Numbered from the stretch's first letter, positions 38,452-48,518 are shown. The stretch is 64,000 nucleotides of DNA from Aeoliella mucimassa (GCF_007748035.1 NZ_CP036278.1:5952001-6016000), one strand, 5' to 3'. Translations and numbers: made by a program. Notes: a model not told the origin generated them from the letters alone.

Positions 38452-40992
38452 TTAGCTGCACTTCCGCATCACAAGCCCAACACTGATACCGCCGAGTATC
38501 TGCAGCAGCGAGACCGGCTCGGGAACCTGATTGGGAGTAAACTGCGGAGCGGGCAGGTTGGCATCGAGAAAAGCCTGTCGCAACAGTCGCCAGTCGGCGC
38601 GATCGACAATGCCATCCAGGTTCAAGTCGCCCTTCTTGTAAGACCCAACATCGGGCACAGGCTGTTGATAAAGCCAACCCGCGATGAAGGCATCCACGTC
38701 GAGTTGGTTTAGCTCTCCGTCGAGGTTCACGTCGCCATCGAGCAAGTTAAAATCTCCTGCGACGAGCAGCACAAGCGAGTTTGTGTATTGCAGCGACAAC
38801 TCGACACCATCGACCGTGGGAAGCTGAATCGTAGAAAACTCGCCTTCGATCGATTCGGCTCGCATCAGCGGAAAGAACTCACCCTGCGTCGGCACGAAGC
38901 CATTCACTAGCTGCAGAGCAAGCGTACCGCCAAGCACCGCCTGGCCGACAACTTCTAGCTGGTCGAACTGCGTGCCGCCGGAAGTGCCACCGATATCGAG
39001 CGTGAGTACGCCTGATGCAAATTGCCGGTAGTCGTCTCCAACGCTCAGAATGCTAGTGCCTCCCTCGCTGTTGGAAACCGAGACTTGGCCGAAGTTATAT
39101 ACGTCGGCGTTCACGTCGCCATGCCCAACTAGCTGAGCGTTTTCGAGCACATCGACCCAACGGACTGAACTCAGGCTACCACCTTGTAGTTCGACAATAC
39201 CATACTCGCTGATGCGAATCTCGTTGCGTCCTTCCAGCGTGTGGCCTTGCTGCACCTGAACGGTTTGTGTGGCGGAGCTACCAGTGCCGCGAACCTCGAA
39301 GCCCAAGGTATGCACGTCTTCGGAGACCACTGCGGTTTTTGGACTGCGACCGTCGTTGGCCAACACCGCAGACCAGTACTCGGCTGGCACCGCAGCACCC
39401 GACCAGTTGGCGCTATCGCTCACCTCGCCGAGATCGTCGCCGGTCCAAGTATGGAATTCAATCGCGTACGAATCGTTCTGCTCCACTCCTTCGGCCAAGG
39501 CGATCGCTTGCAATTCGGTGACCATAGCCAGGTTGGCGGCATCTTGCAGACTTAGCTCATTGTTCTCGTCGTAATCATCGTTCAAACTGTAAAGCCGCAG
39601 CGTACCATCGCTGTATTTGATGAGCTTGTAATCGTCTTTAATGATCGCCCAGCGACCATTTTTCCCATCAGGGTCCGGGCCACTCCCTTCATGATGCTCC
39701 TGAATGATGTAGTCCTTGGGACGATCGACACCCTGGCCGGTTAGCTCATGGACGAGCGACACTCCGTCGAGCCCTACCGGCCCGCGCGTGCCGGCCAACT
39801 CCAAAGCCGTCGGCATGAAGTCGGGCAGATCGGTAAAGCGATCCGAAACCTGGCCGGGCTCGATGGTTCCCTTCCAGTACGCGAAGGCCGGTACGTTGAT
39901 TCCGCCATTCCAAAGGTCGCGTTTGCCGCCGCGTTTGCCACCGGAGGCATCGAAAAACGCAATCGGCGAGCCATCTTCGGCCGTAGGTCCGTTATCTGAG
40001 GTGAAGAAGATGACCGTATTCTCGAGCACGCTATCGGACTTGTCGCCATCGCCATTGGGATCGTCGAGCTTGGCCACGATCTCGCCGACCGCTGCATCGA
40101 GACGCGAAATCATCGCAGCATAAGACTTTTGATCGTCGGTCCACGAACTCGCTCCTGGCACATTCTCGTACGCAGCGAACCACTCCGGGTAGTTTCGTAC
40201 TGCATCGATGTCGAAATGTGGAATCGTCGAGGCGTACTGCAGATAAAATGGCTGCCCGGAATTGGCATGCTGCTCGATGTAAGCAACGCTCTTCGCGGTC
40301 ACTAGGTCGGCGGTATAGGCGGTATAGTTCGCATTCAGATTACTATTGGTGTTGCCTGTCTTCTCCAACCAGAGTCCGTTATCGGAGTTGGGCTGATACT
40401 TCTCCCCGACCTCGGCAATCCCATCATTGTCGTCGTCGAATGGTTCCTCGGTCGTCCACAACGAGTCAACTCGGTACGAATGCGCCCGGGCGTGATTCAA
40501 GTAACCATAGAAAGTTTGAAATCCCTGGGCGGTGGGAATCGAATTAGGCCCTGTGATCGTGGGATTGGGAATCGTTCCATCGCCGCTTGAGCCGCTGCCG
40601 CCGAAGCCCCATTTACCAAACACCGCCGTCGAGTAACCAGCCGCTTGCAGGTGATCGCCGACGGTTTGCCCCTCGGAACGCCAAGGGTCGCCGGTTAGGT
40701 TCGCATTGCTATCGACCAGCGTATGTCCGTTATGCAGGCCCGAGTACAACATCGCTCGACTTGGCCCACACACGGTAGCCGCAAAAGCGTTGTTGAATCG
40801 CATACCACCGGTAGCGAGGGCGTCGAGATTCGGCGTTTGGATCAAGGTCTGGCCATTGAAACCAACGCTGCCGAAGCCGAGGTCGTCGGCATAGATATGT
40901 ACAATATTCGGCGAATCCGCCCAGCAGGTGCTGGTGATTCCCCACAACATCAGGAAGGATGCGAATGAAGCGATTCTCTCAATACATCTCAT
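38452..40992 (-). CDS. Sulfatase fused to a dockerin/PEP-CTERM surface module
   Basis: An 846-residue exported S1-family sulfatase. The signal peptide (cut near CWADS) is followed by NIVHIYADDLGFG and the formylglycine motif Cys75-Gly-Pro-Ser-Arg79 (VCGPSRAMLYSGLHNGHT), then FFTSDNGPTAEDG with the metal-binding Asp-Asn. After residue 500 comes an unusual extension: a beta-rich region of about 200 residues, dockerin-like loops (GDVNLDGELNQLDVDAF, GDLNLDGIVDRADW) and the anchor VPEPVSLLQILGGISVGLV. The enzyme is therefore expected to be displayed on the cell surface. Its substrate, a sulfated glycan, is unknown. A formylglycine-generating enzyme is not in the window. Confidence 0.88.
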   Translation of the reverse strand: MRCIERIASFASFLMLWGITSTCWADSPNIVHIYADDLGFGSVGFNGQTLIQTPNLDALATGGMRFNNAFAATVCGPSRAMLYSGLHNGHTLVDSNANLTGDPWRSEGQTVGDHLQAAGYSTAVFGKWGFGGSGSSGDGTIPNPTITGPNSIPTAQGFQTFYGYLNHARAHSYRVDSLWTTEEPFDDDNDGIAEVGEKYQPNSDNGLWLEKTGNTNSNLNANYTAYTADLVTAKSVAYIEQHANSGQPFYLQYASTIPHFDIDAVRNYPEWFAAYENVPGASSWTDDQKSYAAMISRLDAAVGEIVAKLDDPNGDGDKSDSVLENTVIFFTSDNGPTAEDGSPIAFFDASGGKRGGKRDLWNGGINVPAFAYWKGTIEPGQVSDRFTDLPDFMPTALELAGTRGPVGLDGVSLVHELTGQGVDRPKDYIIQEHHEGSGPDPDGKNGRWAIIKDDYKLIKYSDGTLRLYSLNDDYDENNELSLQDAANLAMVTELQAIALAEGVEQNDSYAIEFHTWTGDDLGEVSDSANWSGAAVPAEYWSAVLANDGRSPKTAVVSEDVHTLGFEVRGTGSSATQTVQVQQGHTLEGRNEIRISEYGIVELQGGSLSSVRWVDVLENAQLVGHGDVNADVYNFGQVSVSNSEGGTSILSVGDDYRQFASGVLTLDIGGTSGGTQFDQLEVVGQAVLGGTLALQLVNGFVPTQGEFFPLMRAESIEGEFSTIQLPTVDGVELSLQYTNSLVLLVAGDFNLLDGDVNLDGELNQLDVDAFIAGWLYQQPVPDVGSYKKGDLNLDGIVDRADWRLLRQAFLDANLPAPQFTPNQVPEPVSLLQILGGISVGLVMRKCS

Positions 40993-41356
40993 GGTGCTCT
41001 CTCTTCAAGTCCTTTACGTCTGCGATCGTTCACTCCGCACTTTGCCGATTAGCGGGCCTTGTTCTTTTGATTGCCCCGTTTTGCTTTTGCCTTAGAGAAT
41101 AGCGATACCAATTCGGAATCGGTGTGCGCTTCCTGCATGGCGGATTTCAGCTGCTCGACAATCTCGGGGTGCTGCTGAGCGAGATCCGTGGTTTCGCTGG
41201 GGTCGGCCTCGAGATCGTAGAGCTCGAACACGGGGGCACTCTTCGTGTTGAGCACCACCCCTTTCCATTTACCTTTGCGAATCGCTTGTTTGCCGCCTTG
41301 CTCGTAGAACTCCCAGTAGAGATAGTCGTGCTCAACCTGTCCCTGCTCTCCCAATA

Positions 41357-41365
41357 GTGTGGGAG
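41357..41365. repeat. Left 9-bp target duplication of the IS903-type element
   Basis: GTGTGGGAG, identical to 42401-42409 on the other side of the element. Confidence 0.93.
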
Positions 41366-42400
41366 GGCCTTGTTGACTAACTCCACTCGAACTGTGGAAG
41401 CCCGAGTTGGGTGAATTGATTGATGATTTTACAGCGCAAGCGGGCTTCCGTTTGTTGGTTTTCGAATACTCGGTTTTTGAGATGGCTCCCAAAGCTTTGT
41501 TTCACTCGGTACATGGTCGTTTCCGCCAAGCTTCTACGATGATAGCCCACTTCCTCTTTCCAACTCCTACGCCCCTTGCGTCGAATCTGACGAATTGCCT
41601 CGTCCCGGGGCAAAGGCTCCTCCGCAGAGTTGCCATGTTGTTTGATCTTGGCGTTGTGCTGCGGCGGAATCACCGGCTCAATGCCTTCGGATTCCAGCCC
41701 TTCATAAACCTTCCACTTGTCGTAACTACCGTCGCCGTGAAACTTTTTTACGGGCTGCTCCACCTGCTCCAGCATTTCGGGAACCGCATCGGCATCGTGG
41801 CAACTGTTCTCGGTCAAAATCTCCGCCACAATCTCGCGGGTGTCAGGATTCACCGACAAATGCAGCTTCCGCCATGTCCGCCGCTTCGACTTGCCATGCG
41901 TCCGCATCTTCCATTCGCCCTCGCCAAACACTTTCATGCCGGTGCTATCCACCACGATATCGATGTCGCCCCTCTTGTTAGCGATATCGAGCGAAACATT
42001 CAGCTTGCTGGCTCGCTTGGCGAGCGAAGAATAATTGGGAATCGCTGCCTCGACGCCCAACATCGCCACCAGCGAGCGGCCGAATCCCTCAGTCTGCCGA
42101 TAGGGAAGTTTCAGCAGTTCGCGAATCGTCAGCAAGCACTCGATCGCCGTATCGCTGAAGACAAAAGGGCGACCGACTTTTGTCTGGTCGTTAGGATGTT
42201 CCCAGTTCTCCAACGCCTCGTCGCTAAACCAAATAGTGATGTTTCCACGCTCGATGAGCGACTTGTTATACTCCTTCCAGTTCGTGACTTTGTAGGTTCG
42301 TTTTTCTTTCGTAGCCATGTTCGATCTCCGTAAAAAAGGTACGTGGTTCCATTCCACGTTAGTTTTTACGGAGGTTTGTGACTAATTGTTCAACAAGGCC
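41366..42400 (-). mobile_element. IS5-family (IS903 group) insertion sequence
   Basis: A 1035-base element with terminal inverted repeats beginning GGCCTTGTTGA at the left end and its complement TCAACAAGGCC at the right end. The 9-base duplication GTGTGGGAG, the repeat sequence and the length all match the IS903 subgroup of IS5. It carries one intact transposase on the minus strand, the same strand as the interrupted sulfatase. Confidence 0.93.
41377..42318 (-). CDS. IS5-family DDE transposase
   Basis: A 313-residue DDE transposase of the IS903 type. Catalytic residues are visible in VVDSTGMKVFGEGEWK (first D), FHGDGSYDKWKVYEG (second D) and the YHRRSLAETTMYRVKQSFG block (E, the Y-R-E signature). 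The start MATKEKRTYKV at 42318 has GGAG upstream; an open frame to 42357 is not needed. No stop or frameshift is seen, so it is probably active. It fills nearly the whole element. Confidence 0.93.
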   Translation of the reverse strand: MATKEKRTYKVTNWKEYNKSLIERGNITIWFSDEALENWEHPNDQTKVGRPFVFSDTAIECLLTIRELLKLPYRQTEGFGRSLVAMLGVEAAIPNYSSLAKRASKLNVSLDIANKRGDIDIVVDSTGMKVFGEGEWKMRTHGKSKRRTWRKLHLSVNPDTREIVAEILTENSCHDADAVPEMLEQVEQPVKKFHGDGSYDKWKVYEGLESEGIEPVIPPQHNAKIKQHGNSAEEPLPRDEAIRQIRRKGRRSWKEEVGYHRRSLAETTMYRVKQSFGSHLKNRVFENQQTEARLRCKIINQFTQLGLPQFEWS

Positions 42401-42409
42401 GTGTGGGAG
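42401..42409. repeat. Right 9-bp target duplication of the IS903-type element
   Basis: GTGTGGGAG, identical to 41357-41365. Confidence 0.93.
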
Positions 42410-43534
42410 CAAAACTAATGCCATCGATGTCGTCAGGTGAGTCGACGCCGGCCAGTTCGCACGCAGTCGGCAGGAAATCCCAAAAGGCCGACATATGGTC
42501 CGACTTACTAACTGGGGCAATGGTTCCGGGCCACCAGGCAACCGTCGGCACGCGGATGCCCCCTTCGTAAAGGTCGCGTTTTCCACCACGGTACTGCCCG
42601 CTGCCATTGAAGTAGTCGCGGTTCCAGCCCCCTTCCGACATCGCCCCGTTATCGCTGCTAAAGATGACCAGGGTGTTCTCGGCAATGCCCAGTTCGTTCA
42701 GCTTGGCGACGATTTGGCCAACCGAGTGATCGAGATAGGTCACCATGCCGGCAAACGTTGCTTTGGGATTCGGTTCGGACCGATAGTGGTCGCCTTTGTA
42801 TGGCACTTCGTCGAACTTACCGAGGAACGGCTCTTTCCATTGTGTTGGAACATTGAGGTCCGCATGTGGCTGCTGCAGCGAAAGATGCAAGAAGAACGGC
42901 TCGCTGGCATGCGTGTCGAGGTAATCCAGCGCATCGCTCAAGAACAGGTCGCCCGAGTATTGGTCCCCTTCTTTGCCATGATTGTTCGGATACTCGACCA
43001 GCGTCCCATCTCGCCATAGTGACTTGGGATAGTACCGATGCGCCCCGCCATGACTGACGTAGCCAAAGAAATGATCGAAGCCCTTGCGATTGGGGAGCGA
43101 TCCATCGTCGCTGTTGCACGACAATCCGCTCTTGCCAATCATCGCCGTGTGATAGCCCGCTTCGCCGAGAATGCGGGCGATGGTCAGATCTTGGGGATCT
43201 TCGCGGAACTGCACCTGGCCGTTAAACCGCTGATACACATGGCCGGTGTGCTTGCCCGATAGCAAGCAGGCTCGCGACGGAGCGCACACGGTGCAACCGG
43301 CGTAATGATCGGTGAGCAACATGCCTTCGGCGACCAGCTGATCGATATGTTTGGTCTGGAAATGCTGTTGTCCCAGACAACTCAGATCGCCATACCCGAG
43401 GTCATCGGCCAAGATGAAGATGATATTAGGCTTCGTCGGAGAGTCGGCTGCGCGCGAAACCGCACCGACAGAAAGCAGCAACACTAGCAGGCACCCTGCG
43501 AAGCAAAAGAGTCTATTCACGGCTATGTATCCAG

Positions 43535-43987
43535 TCATTTATCGGTCGTTAGCTCAATATCCCAAGTTGGTTCCATACTGGACGTTAACTCGATGGTTAG
43601 TTCCGAGTTTGTATTGTACTTTGCTGGAATCACCTCTTTTTCCTCGGCGAGCTGGCCACCTTCGGCATCCGGATGCTTGATCATTATCCCGGTTGGTTGC
43701 ATCGACGAAACACGCACCAGATAGTTGGCCGGCAACGGAACCTCGGAGATCAGCACCTCGTACTTACCCGCTTCAATGCGGGCGCTCGCGGTTGGTCCGG
43801 CGCCTAACGGAACAAACGATATCCGCCCGTTGGGTACATCTTGTCCGTCGAGTGTTACCTTACCCGACAACGTGACTCCATTTCCTCCCTGGCAACCGGC
43901 AAGCGCAAACGCCACGGTCACTACTGCAGCCAGCGCCCACTTGCCAGGGATATACCGACACTTTTGAGATCGCACGAGTTTACTCAT
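43535..43987 (-). CDS. Putative lipoprotein with carboxypeptidase-like domain
   Basis: A 150-residue exported protein. A basic N terminus and hydrophobic segment end in the lipobox LAGC (Cys near residue 34), so it is a predicted lipoprotein. The remainder (VTLSGKVTLDGQDVPNGRISFVP) is the short beta-sandwich often found beside DUF1559 genes in planctomycetes. It has four-base ATGA overlaps with both the DUF1559 gene before it (43987) and the sulfatase after it (43538), so all three are translationally coupled. Function beyond envelope location is unknown. Confidence 0.78.
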   Translation of the reverse strand: MSKLVRSQKCRYIPGKWALAAVVTVAFALAGCQGGNGVTLSGKVTLDGQDVPNGRISFVPLGAGPTASARIEAGKYEVLISEVPLPANYLVRVSSMQPTGIMIKHPDAEGGQLAEEKEVIPAKYNTNSELTIELTSSMEPTWDIELTTDK

Positions 43988-45012
43988 TGTACAAACGATA
44001 GGGTTTCGCCACCGTTGATGGTGCTGGCTGCCTGCCACACGGCGAGGTCAATATCGTCGGAGACGAATTGCACCGATGCGTCGCACATCAGCACTACCAC
44101 TCCACCGGGATGCTGACTACGCGAACCCAAACGGCCAAGCTTTACATCGCTTCCGCCATGTTGGCACGGATACATTTCGTCGTCACTACTGCACCACGAA
44201 ACATCGGTTTCGGTACTGTTCGGCGTCGAGTAGGTGTTGATTTGATAGGTCCCATAGTCGTCGTTCCAAATGCGAGCTCGACGATCACAGGTGCCGTACG
44301 CCTCGGGAATCTGCACCATTTCCATCATGGCCAAGGTATTGCTGGTGCCATCGGTAATGTGGCGAAACTTAGCCCCCCACTCCAAATGGAACGGCGCACT
44401 GTGCATCTTTGCCGCTTCGCTCGAATCGTTCGGACAGCCACGCGAAGCGACCACTCCACCGCGCGAGGCTCGATACTCCACCACCTGGCAATCGAAACTC
44501 CAGGGGCCCCAGTTCACCCCGTAGTTGCCTTTATAGTCACGCGCAGAATTGCTATCACACAAGGTAGTCCGCACTGGTTCATCGCTAGGACAGGTAAACG
44601 CCGGCTGCGAAACCGCGAACGGAGAATTGGGGTTATTCACTTGACTATGGTAGGTAACGCTGAAATCGTAGTTCTCGAAAAGCGTTCCTTGCTCGATGAA
44701 CGGGAACAAGTAGATGGCAAATGCAATTCGTTGCGCATCGCCTCCGTAAGCCAAGGTTGTAGATTCGGGATTGCGACCACTACTCCCTAAAGGAAATCGA
44801 CCTTTGGTATCGTGATGATTGTGTAATGCAATCCCCAGTTGGTGCATCTTATTATTGCACTCGGTTCTTCGCGCCGCTTCGCGGGCTGCTTGCACCGCTG
44901 GTAGCAGCAAGGCAACAAGGATGCCGATGATGGCAATCACCACCAGCAGCTCCACCAGAGTAAAGCCGCGCAATCTCTTTCGAGACATAGCTTCGCTACG
45001 AAACTTCTGCAT
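43984..45012 (-). CDS. DUF1559 pseudopilin-like protein
   Basis: A 342-residue DUF1559 protein with leader MQKFRSEAMSRKRLRG and pilin-type segment [20 protein letters not shown], then AVQAAREAARRTECNNKMHQ. The family's C-terminal HPGGVVVLMCDASVQFV is intact. ATG at 45012 has AAGGA about nine bases upstream. It is the third gene of a five-gene minus-strand operon and overlaps the lipoprotein start by four bases. It probably forms part of a pseudopilus-like assembly, but its role is not known. Confidence 0.88.
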   Translation of the reverse strand: MQKFRSEAMSRKRLRGFTLVELLVVIAIIGILVALLLPAVQAAREAARRTECNNKMHQLGIALHNHHDTKGRFPLGSSGRNPESTTLAYGGDAQRIAFAIYLFPFIEQGTLFENYDFSVTYHSQVNNPNSPFAVSQPAFTCPSDEPVRTTLCDSNSARDYKGNYGVNWGPWSFDCQVVEYRASRGGVVASRGCPNDSSEAAKMHSAPFHLEWGAKFRHITDGTSNTLAMMEMVQIPEAYGTCDRRARIWNDDYGTYQINTYSTPNSTETDVSWCSSDDEMYPCQHGGSDVKLGRLGSRSQHPGGVVVLMCDASVQFVSDDIDLAVWQAASTINGGETLSFVQ

Positions 45013-45072
45013 GAGTTCCTTCCTTAATTACTTACTACCTACCTACCGTTGTTGCCAATGTTCGATGAACGA

Positions 45073-46830
45073 TCAATCGACATTCGCGGGTTCGCTGGGA
45101 ATGAGAGGGACCGAATACTTGTCCCCAAGATAAGCGTTCACTTGCGCAACATCTTCCGGCGCTAGCGCCGAGTTGTAGATCAGCATTTCTCCGATGTCGC
45201 CACAAAAGTGGGTAAACTCCAGTGGATGGCGACCCACTATCTTTCGCGAAACAAAAGGCTCACAAGCCGGGGCGTTCGATGTCCCTTGGCTCTTGTTGTT
45301 TACCCACATCTCCGCACGATTCGCCGCGGGATCATAAACATACGCCAACACGATGGGCTCGTTTTCGGCAATCGCGGTCTTCATCTGCACCCCTCCCACC
45401 TTGGCATGCATACGTGGCTGATCCAAGCCTGCGTAGCAAAAGGCTCGGTATCGTCCTTGCTCACGGCCATCATCGATCTGAAGGATGCTAAAGGTGCGTC
45501 TTGTCCGCGGGATATCAAACGGGGGTCCGTTATAGTAAATCAGCTGACGCTTCGTCTCCACGCGAGTTTCGGCATCCTTTCGCTGAAACACAATGAAGAC
45601 AGTCTGCTCAGGTGTGGTCATAAAAGGGGTCGTGATCATGAAGTTTCGCGAGCCGTCGAATCGCAACCCCGGCTGACCACCTATCGCATCTTCCACCCAA
45701 AGCGGACGAGACTCCTCGTCGGGCTGCCACGCGTCTTCGTCAGACTGATTGTCTCCGACGAGGATGTCTCGCCACGCAATGACTCGATCGACTGGGTCTT
45801 TCTTTACCAACACATCAGCAGCCCACCAGACTTGCAGCTTTTCCACGATTGGCAATGGCGGCAAACTTGCCTCATCGAGCCTTGCCGAAATGTCTCGCAC
45901 AAAGTGATGAGCCTTGGCCGACGACTGCTCCAGGGTTTGTCCATGACGAATGAGTGCCGCTTCGTCCTTCAGTAGCGACAGAGCTTCTTCGGTTGGCTCG
46001 CCCTTTGCATCGACCGGCCAGGTAAGCACCTCACCATCAAACACATGCACTTCGGTATCGCCGCGATCGTCAACTTCCAGCCCAAACTCGGTCCCCAAAT
46101 CGACCACCTTGGCCGTAGGGGTGGAGACTTTGAAGCCATGCGCCTGCACCGGCACTACCGCACTGAGCTTACCGGTATCCATCGAACCATCCATCGATGA
46201 TTCGACGAGGAAATTCGAAGGACCCTGCAGAATAAGCTGGGCTCCGCTTTCAAACGTCAACTTGGCGAGTCCCGATCGCAGGTCAAGCCGCCGCCCCGGG
46301 TCGAGGGGCTCGCCGTAGGTCGGCGGGGCCACCGAATCGCCCCAATGGCAGTCGACCAAACCGGTGAGCGTGGCCGCTGGAGGAGTCGTTTTCTCTCTTC
46401 GTTTTGCGTTTGACCTTGATTTGCTTGGCTTCACGTTATCAGCAGCAGTCTGATTACTGGTTGCATCGGCGACTTGCGGGGGAGTTAGCTTCAAGAAACC
46501 GCCCAAGTACAGCAGTATCACAACCGCTGCCGCACCCGCGAAAGCACTGATCGCCGAGTTCCACGCGGCAGGCCGACTGCGTCGCAACTCGAGTTTGTCC
46601 TCGAATGAGTGCTCCGCCTGGACATTCGCCAGCGGGTCGAACGAGGCATCGTCGCGCAGCGACCAACTCAGCTCTCCACAGAGCCAAGCCATTTTCAGAT
46701 AGGCTTTTCGTTTCTCTGGGTCCTCGAGAATATCCTGCTCCAAGGCGCGAAACTCTTCGGCCGACAGAGACTCGTCCGCAGTCCGATCGACTAGGTCTTC
46801 GAAATTGCCAGCTGCGTCATCCGATTTCAT
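45073..46830 (-). CDS. Membrane FecR/LamG protein, probable anti-sigma partner
   Basis: A 585-residue membrane protein. Residues 1-60 are an acidic helical cytoplasmic domain of the kind that binds ECF sigma factors. One membrane helix lies at about 93-112. Residues about 170-290 are a FecR-like domain (KVSTPTAKVVDLGTEFGLEV, then VFDGEVLTW), and about 335-575 a LamG-like domain (WWAADVLVKKDPVDRVIAW, LRFDGSRNFMITTPF). The ATG overlaps the sigma factor stop by four bases (46830-46827), so the two are translationally coupled. It likely senses an extracellular ligand and holds the sigma factor inactive. Confidence 0.82.
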   Translation of the reverse strand: MKSDDAAGNFEDLVDRTADESLSAEEFRALEQDILEDPEKRKAYLKMAWLCGELSWSLRDDASFDPLANVQAEHSFEDKLELRRSRPAAWNSAISAFAGAAAVVILLYLGGFLKLTPPQVADATSNQTAADNVKPSKSRSNAKRREKTTPPAATLTGLVDCHWGDSVAPPTYGEPLDPGRRLDLRSGLAKLTFESGAQLILQGPSNFLVESSMDGSMDTGKLSAVVPVQAHGFKVSTPTAKVVDLGTEFGLEVDDRGDTEVHVFDGEVLTWPVDAKGEPTEEALSLLKDEAALIRHGQTLEQSSAKAHHFVRDISARLDEASLPPLPIVEKLQVWWAADVLVKKDPVDRVIAWRDILVGDNQSDEDAWQPDEESRPLWVEDAIGGQPGLRFDGSRNFMITTPFMTTPEQTVFIVFQRKDAETRVETKRQLIYYNGPPFDIPRTRRTFSILQIDDGREQGRYRAFCYAGLDQPRMHAKVGGVQMKTAIAENEPIVLAYVYDPAANRAEMWVNNKSQGTSNAPACEPFVSRKIVGRHPLEFTHFCGDIGEMLIYNSALAPEDVAQVNAYLGDKYSVPLIPSEPANVD

Positions 46831-47366
46831 GCGGTGTGCTCCTCACGCCGAATGTTCATTTCCACGCACTCGAGCAACAGGCGGCGAATCCTTCGCAGCG
46901 ACTTGTAGAGCGTTCCCAAGGGACGACCCATGTCGCTCGCCATCTGGGCCGCCGAGCGGCCATCGAAATATCGCTCCACGAGAATCCGACGATCCGCCTC
47001 TGGCAATTTGCGCAAGCAATGATCGAGCTGGGCACTTCGCTTGGCAATCACCGGCGAGTCTTCTTCGATTTCCTCCGCTAGCAGCTCAATGGTCTCGGTC
47101 GCGAATACATGTTTGTCGCTAGTCCGCTTTTTCGCGTGCGCTAGCACACGGAAGCGTGCGGTGGTGCGGGCCCAGGCGCCGAAATCGGTGCCTGGCTCAA
47201 ACTCGTCGAACGATCGCCACAGTGCGATGCAGGTCTCCTGGAATACGTCCTCCACCTCTTCGGGGGAATACAGCAACGTCCGGATATAGGCATAGATCTT
47301 CCGCTGCTCTTGGTTGTAGAGCCGGAGAAACTCTTCGGTCCGCTTACCGGAGGGAAGATCTTTCAT
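46827..47366 (-). CDS. ECF RNA polymerase sigma factor
   Basis: A 179-residue sigma-70 family ECF factor. Region 2 is seen in EEFLRLYNQEQRKIYAYIR and EEVEDVFQETCIALWRSFDE, region 4 in KLPEADRRILVERYFDGRS with a helix-turn-helix at MASDMGRPLGTLYKSLRRI. It resembles the planctomycete-verrucomicrobial ECF group. The start is uncertain: ATG 47366 or TTG 47375, both without a strong ribosome binding site. It heads the operon that carries the FecR/LamG protein, DUF1559, lipoprotein and sulfatase genes and may control them. Confidence 0.9.
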   Translation of the reverse strand: MKDLPSGKRTEEFLRLYNQEQRKIYAYIRTLLYSPEEVEDVFQETCIALWRSFDEFEPGTDFGAWARTTARFRVLAHAKKRTSDKHVFATETIELLAEEIEEDSPVIAKRSAQLDHCLRKLPEADRRILVERYFDGRSAAQMASDMGRPLGTLYKSLRRIRRLLLECVEMNIRREEHTA

Positions 47367-47775
47367 ATCAGCCAAACTTGCATACAGCTAACGGATGAAG
47401 ACGAGCAAAACAGGCGAACGCATTCACTAATCAGCAAATGCTTCCTCTCTATAAGTGGACGACCTGGCCTTTTTTTACCTTCAACTACCAATAATTGCAG
47501 AAATAGTTCTGCCGCCTTGCAAAGCCGCGGCCGCCACCCCAGCCAAGCAAACACTCCGGCGAAGTCCCCCCATCAGTATTTTTTCCTTTTTCGTTTTTTT
47601 CGGTAACAGAATCGTGATCATCCTCACTTTTCAATAAGCGAGTATCTGCACTCGTCAATCAGGCGCAGAGAAGGTTCCTTGTTACTTGTCGACTCTCCCG
47701 AGTCCGACCACTTGTCTCCACCGATAGCTCCGAAGCATCACCTACTGAACCGAAGTATCTGAAAGGCTCTGACTA
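47367..47775. other. Divergent promoter region, about 400 bases
   Basis: Lies between the ECF operon (minus) and the LamG PEP-CTERM gene (plus). It contains pyrimidine-rich stretches near 47577-47600. No gene is supported; a sigma-specific promoter motif was not identified by eye. Confidence 0.45.
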
Positions 47776-48518
47776 ATGAAACACACACCTTTGCCCATAC
47801 TCCTCATTCTACCCATTCTGCTTTTAACCAGTCCAATTCAGGCTGCTCTTGTTACTCACTACCCATTCGATGCTGATGGCTCCGCGACCGTAGGAGCCGA
47901 CGCAACGCTCGGCGGATCTGCCAGCATCGATAATTCCGACTACGCTGTGGGCTCAGGCTCACTCGCCTTGTCTGCTGCAACGGACGATGCCCTCGGCGAA
48001 GATGGCGCTGTTTCCGGCGACAGCTTCACCTGGACAAGCGACATCCGCACGGTTGCCTTTTGGATGAAGGGTACCGCTGGGGACCATGGCGACTCGTTTA
48101 GTACCCTCATATCGTTGGGCGCTGGCACCGGAGCCGGCGAGCGTTTCGATGTCCGCCTGGATGGCGATGCGTTGCGACTCGAGGTGCAAAGCGGTGGCTT
48201 CACCACTTCGTCGATCGTCGCCGACGACCAGTGGCATCACATCGCGGTGGTTGTTCCCATCGACGAAGCAACCGTATCCGACGTGCAGTACTACATCGAT
48301 GGCTTGTATGTCGATAATTTCAACCACACCCGTGCCATCGCCACTGCCGAAGGGCCACTTCGTATCGGTGACAGCTACCAAGACAACGGTCGCGATTTTA
48401 AAGGCAATATTGACGACGTCCGACTGTACGACTCTGCCCTGTCGGCCCAAGAAATCGCGGACTTGGCGGCCGTGCCCGAACCGAGCACCATTTGCCTGCT
48501 AGTACGTCGTCCCGGAAG

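Larger units (their letters stand above)
41049..43538 (-). pseudogene. Sulfatase gene split by an IS903-type element
   Basis: The N-terminal part (43538-42401) has a signal peptide, NIIFILADDLGYGD and the formylglycine motif Cys85-Ala-Pro-Ser-Arg89; the C-terminal part (41356-41049) holds the sulfatase tail (FELYDLEADPSETTDLA). Removing the 1035-base IS and one 9-base target copy rejoins the frame exactly (DGISFAP then TLLGEQGQVEH) and gives a 481-residue sulfatase, a normal family length. The insertion is thus recent. The interrupted gene would now yield a 382-residue product lacking the C-terminal domain. Its ATG overlaps the stop of the lipoprotein gene by four bases. Confidence 0.93.
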
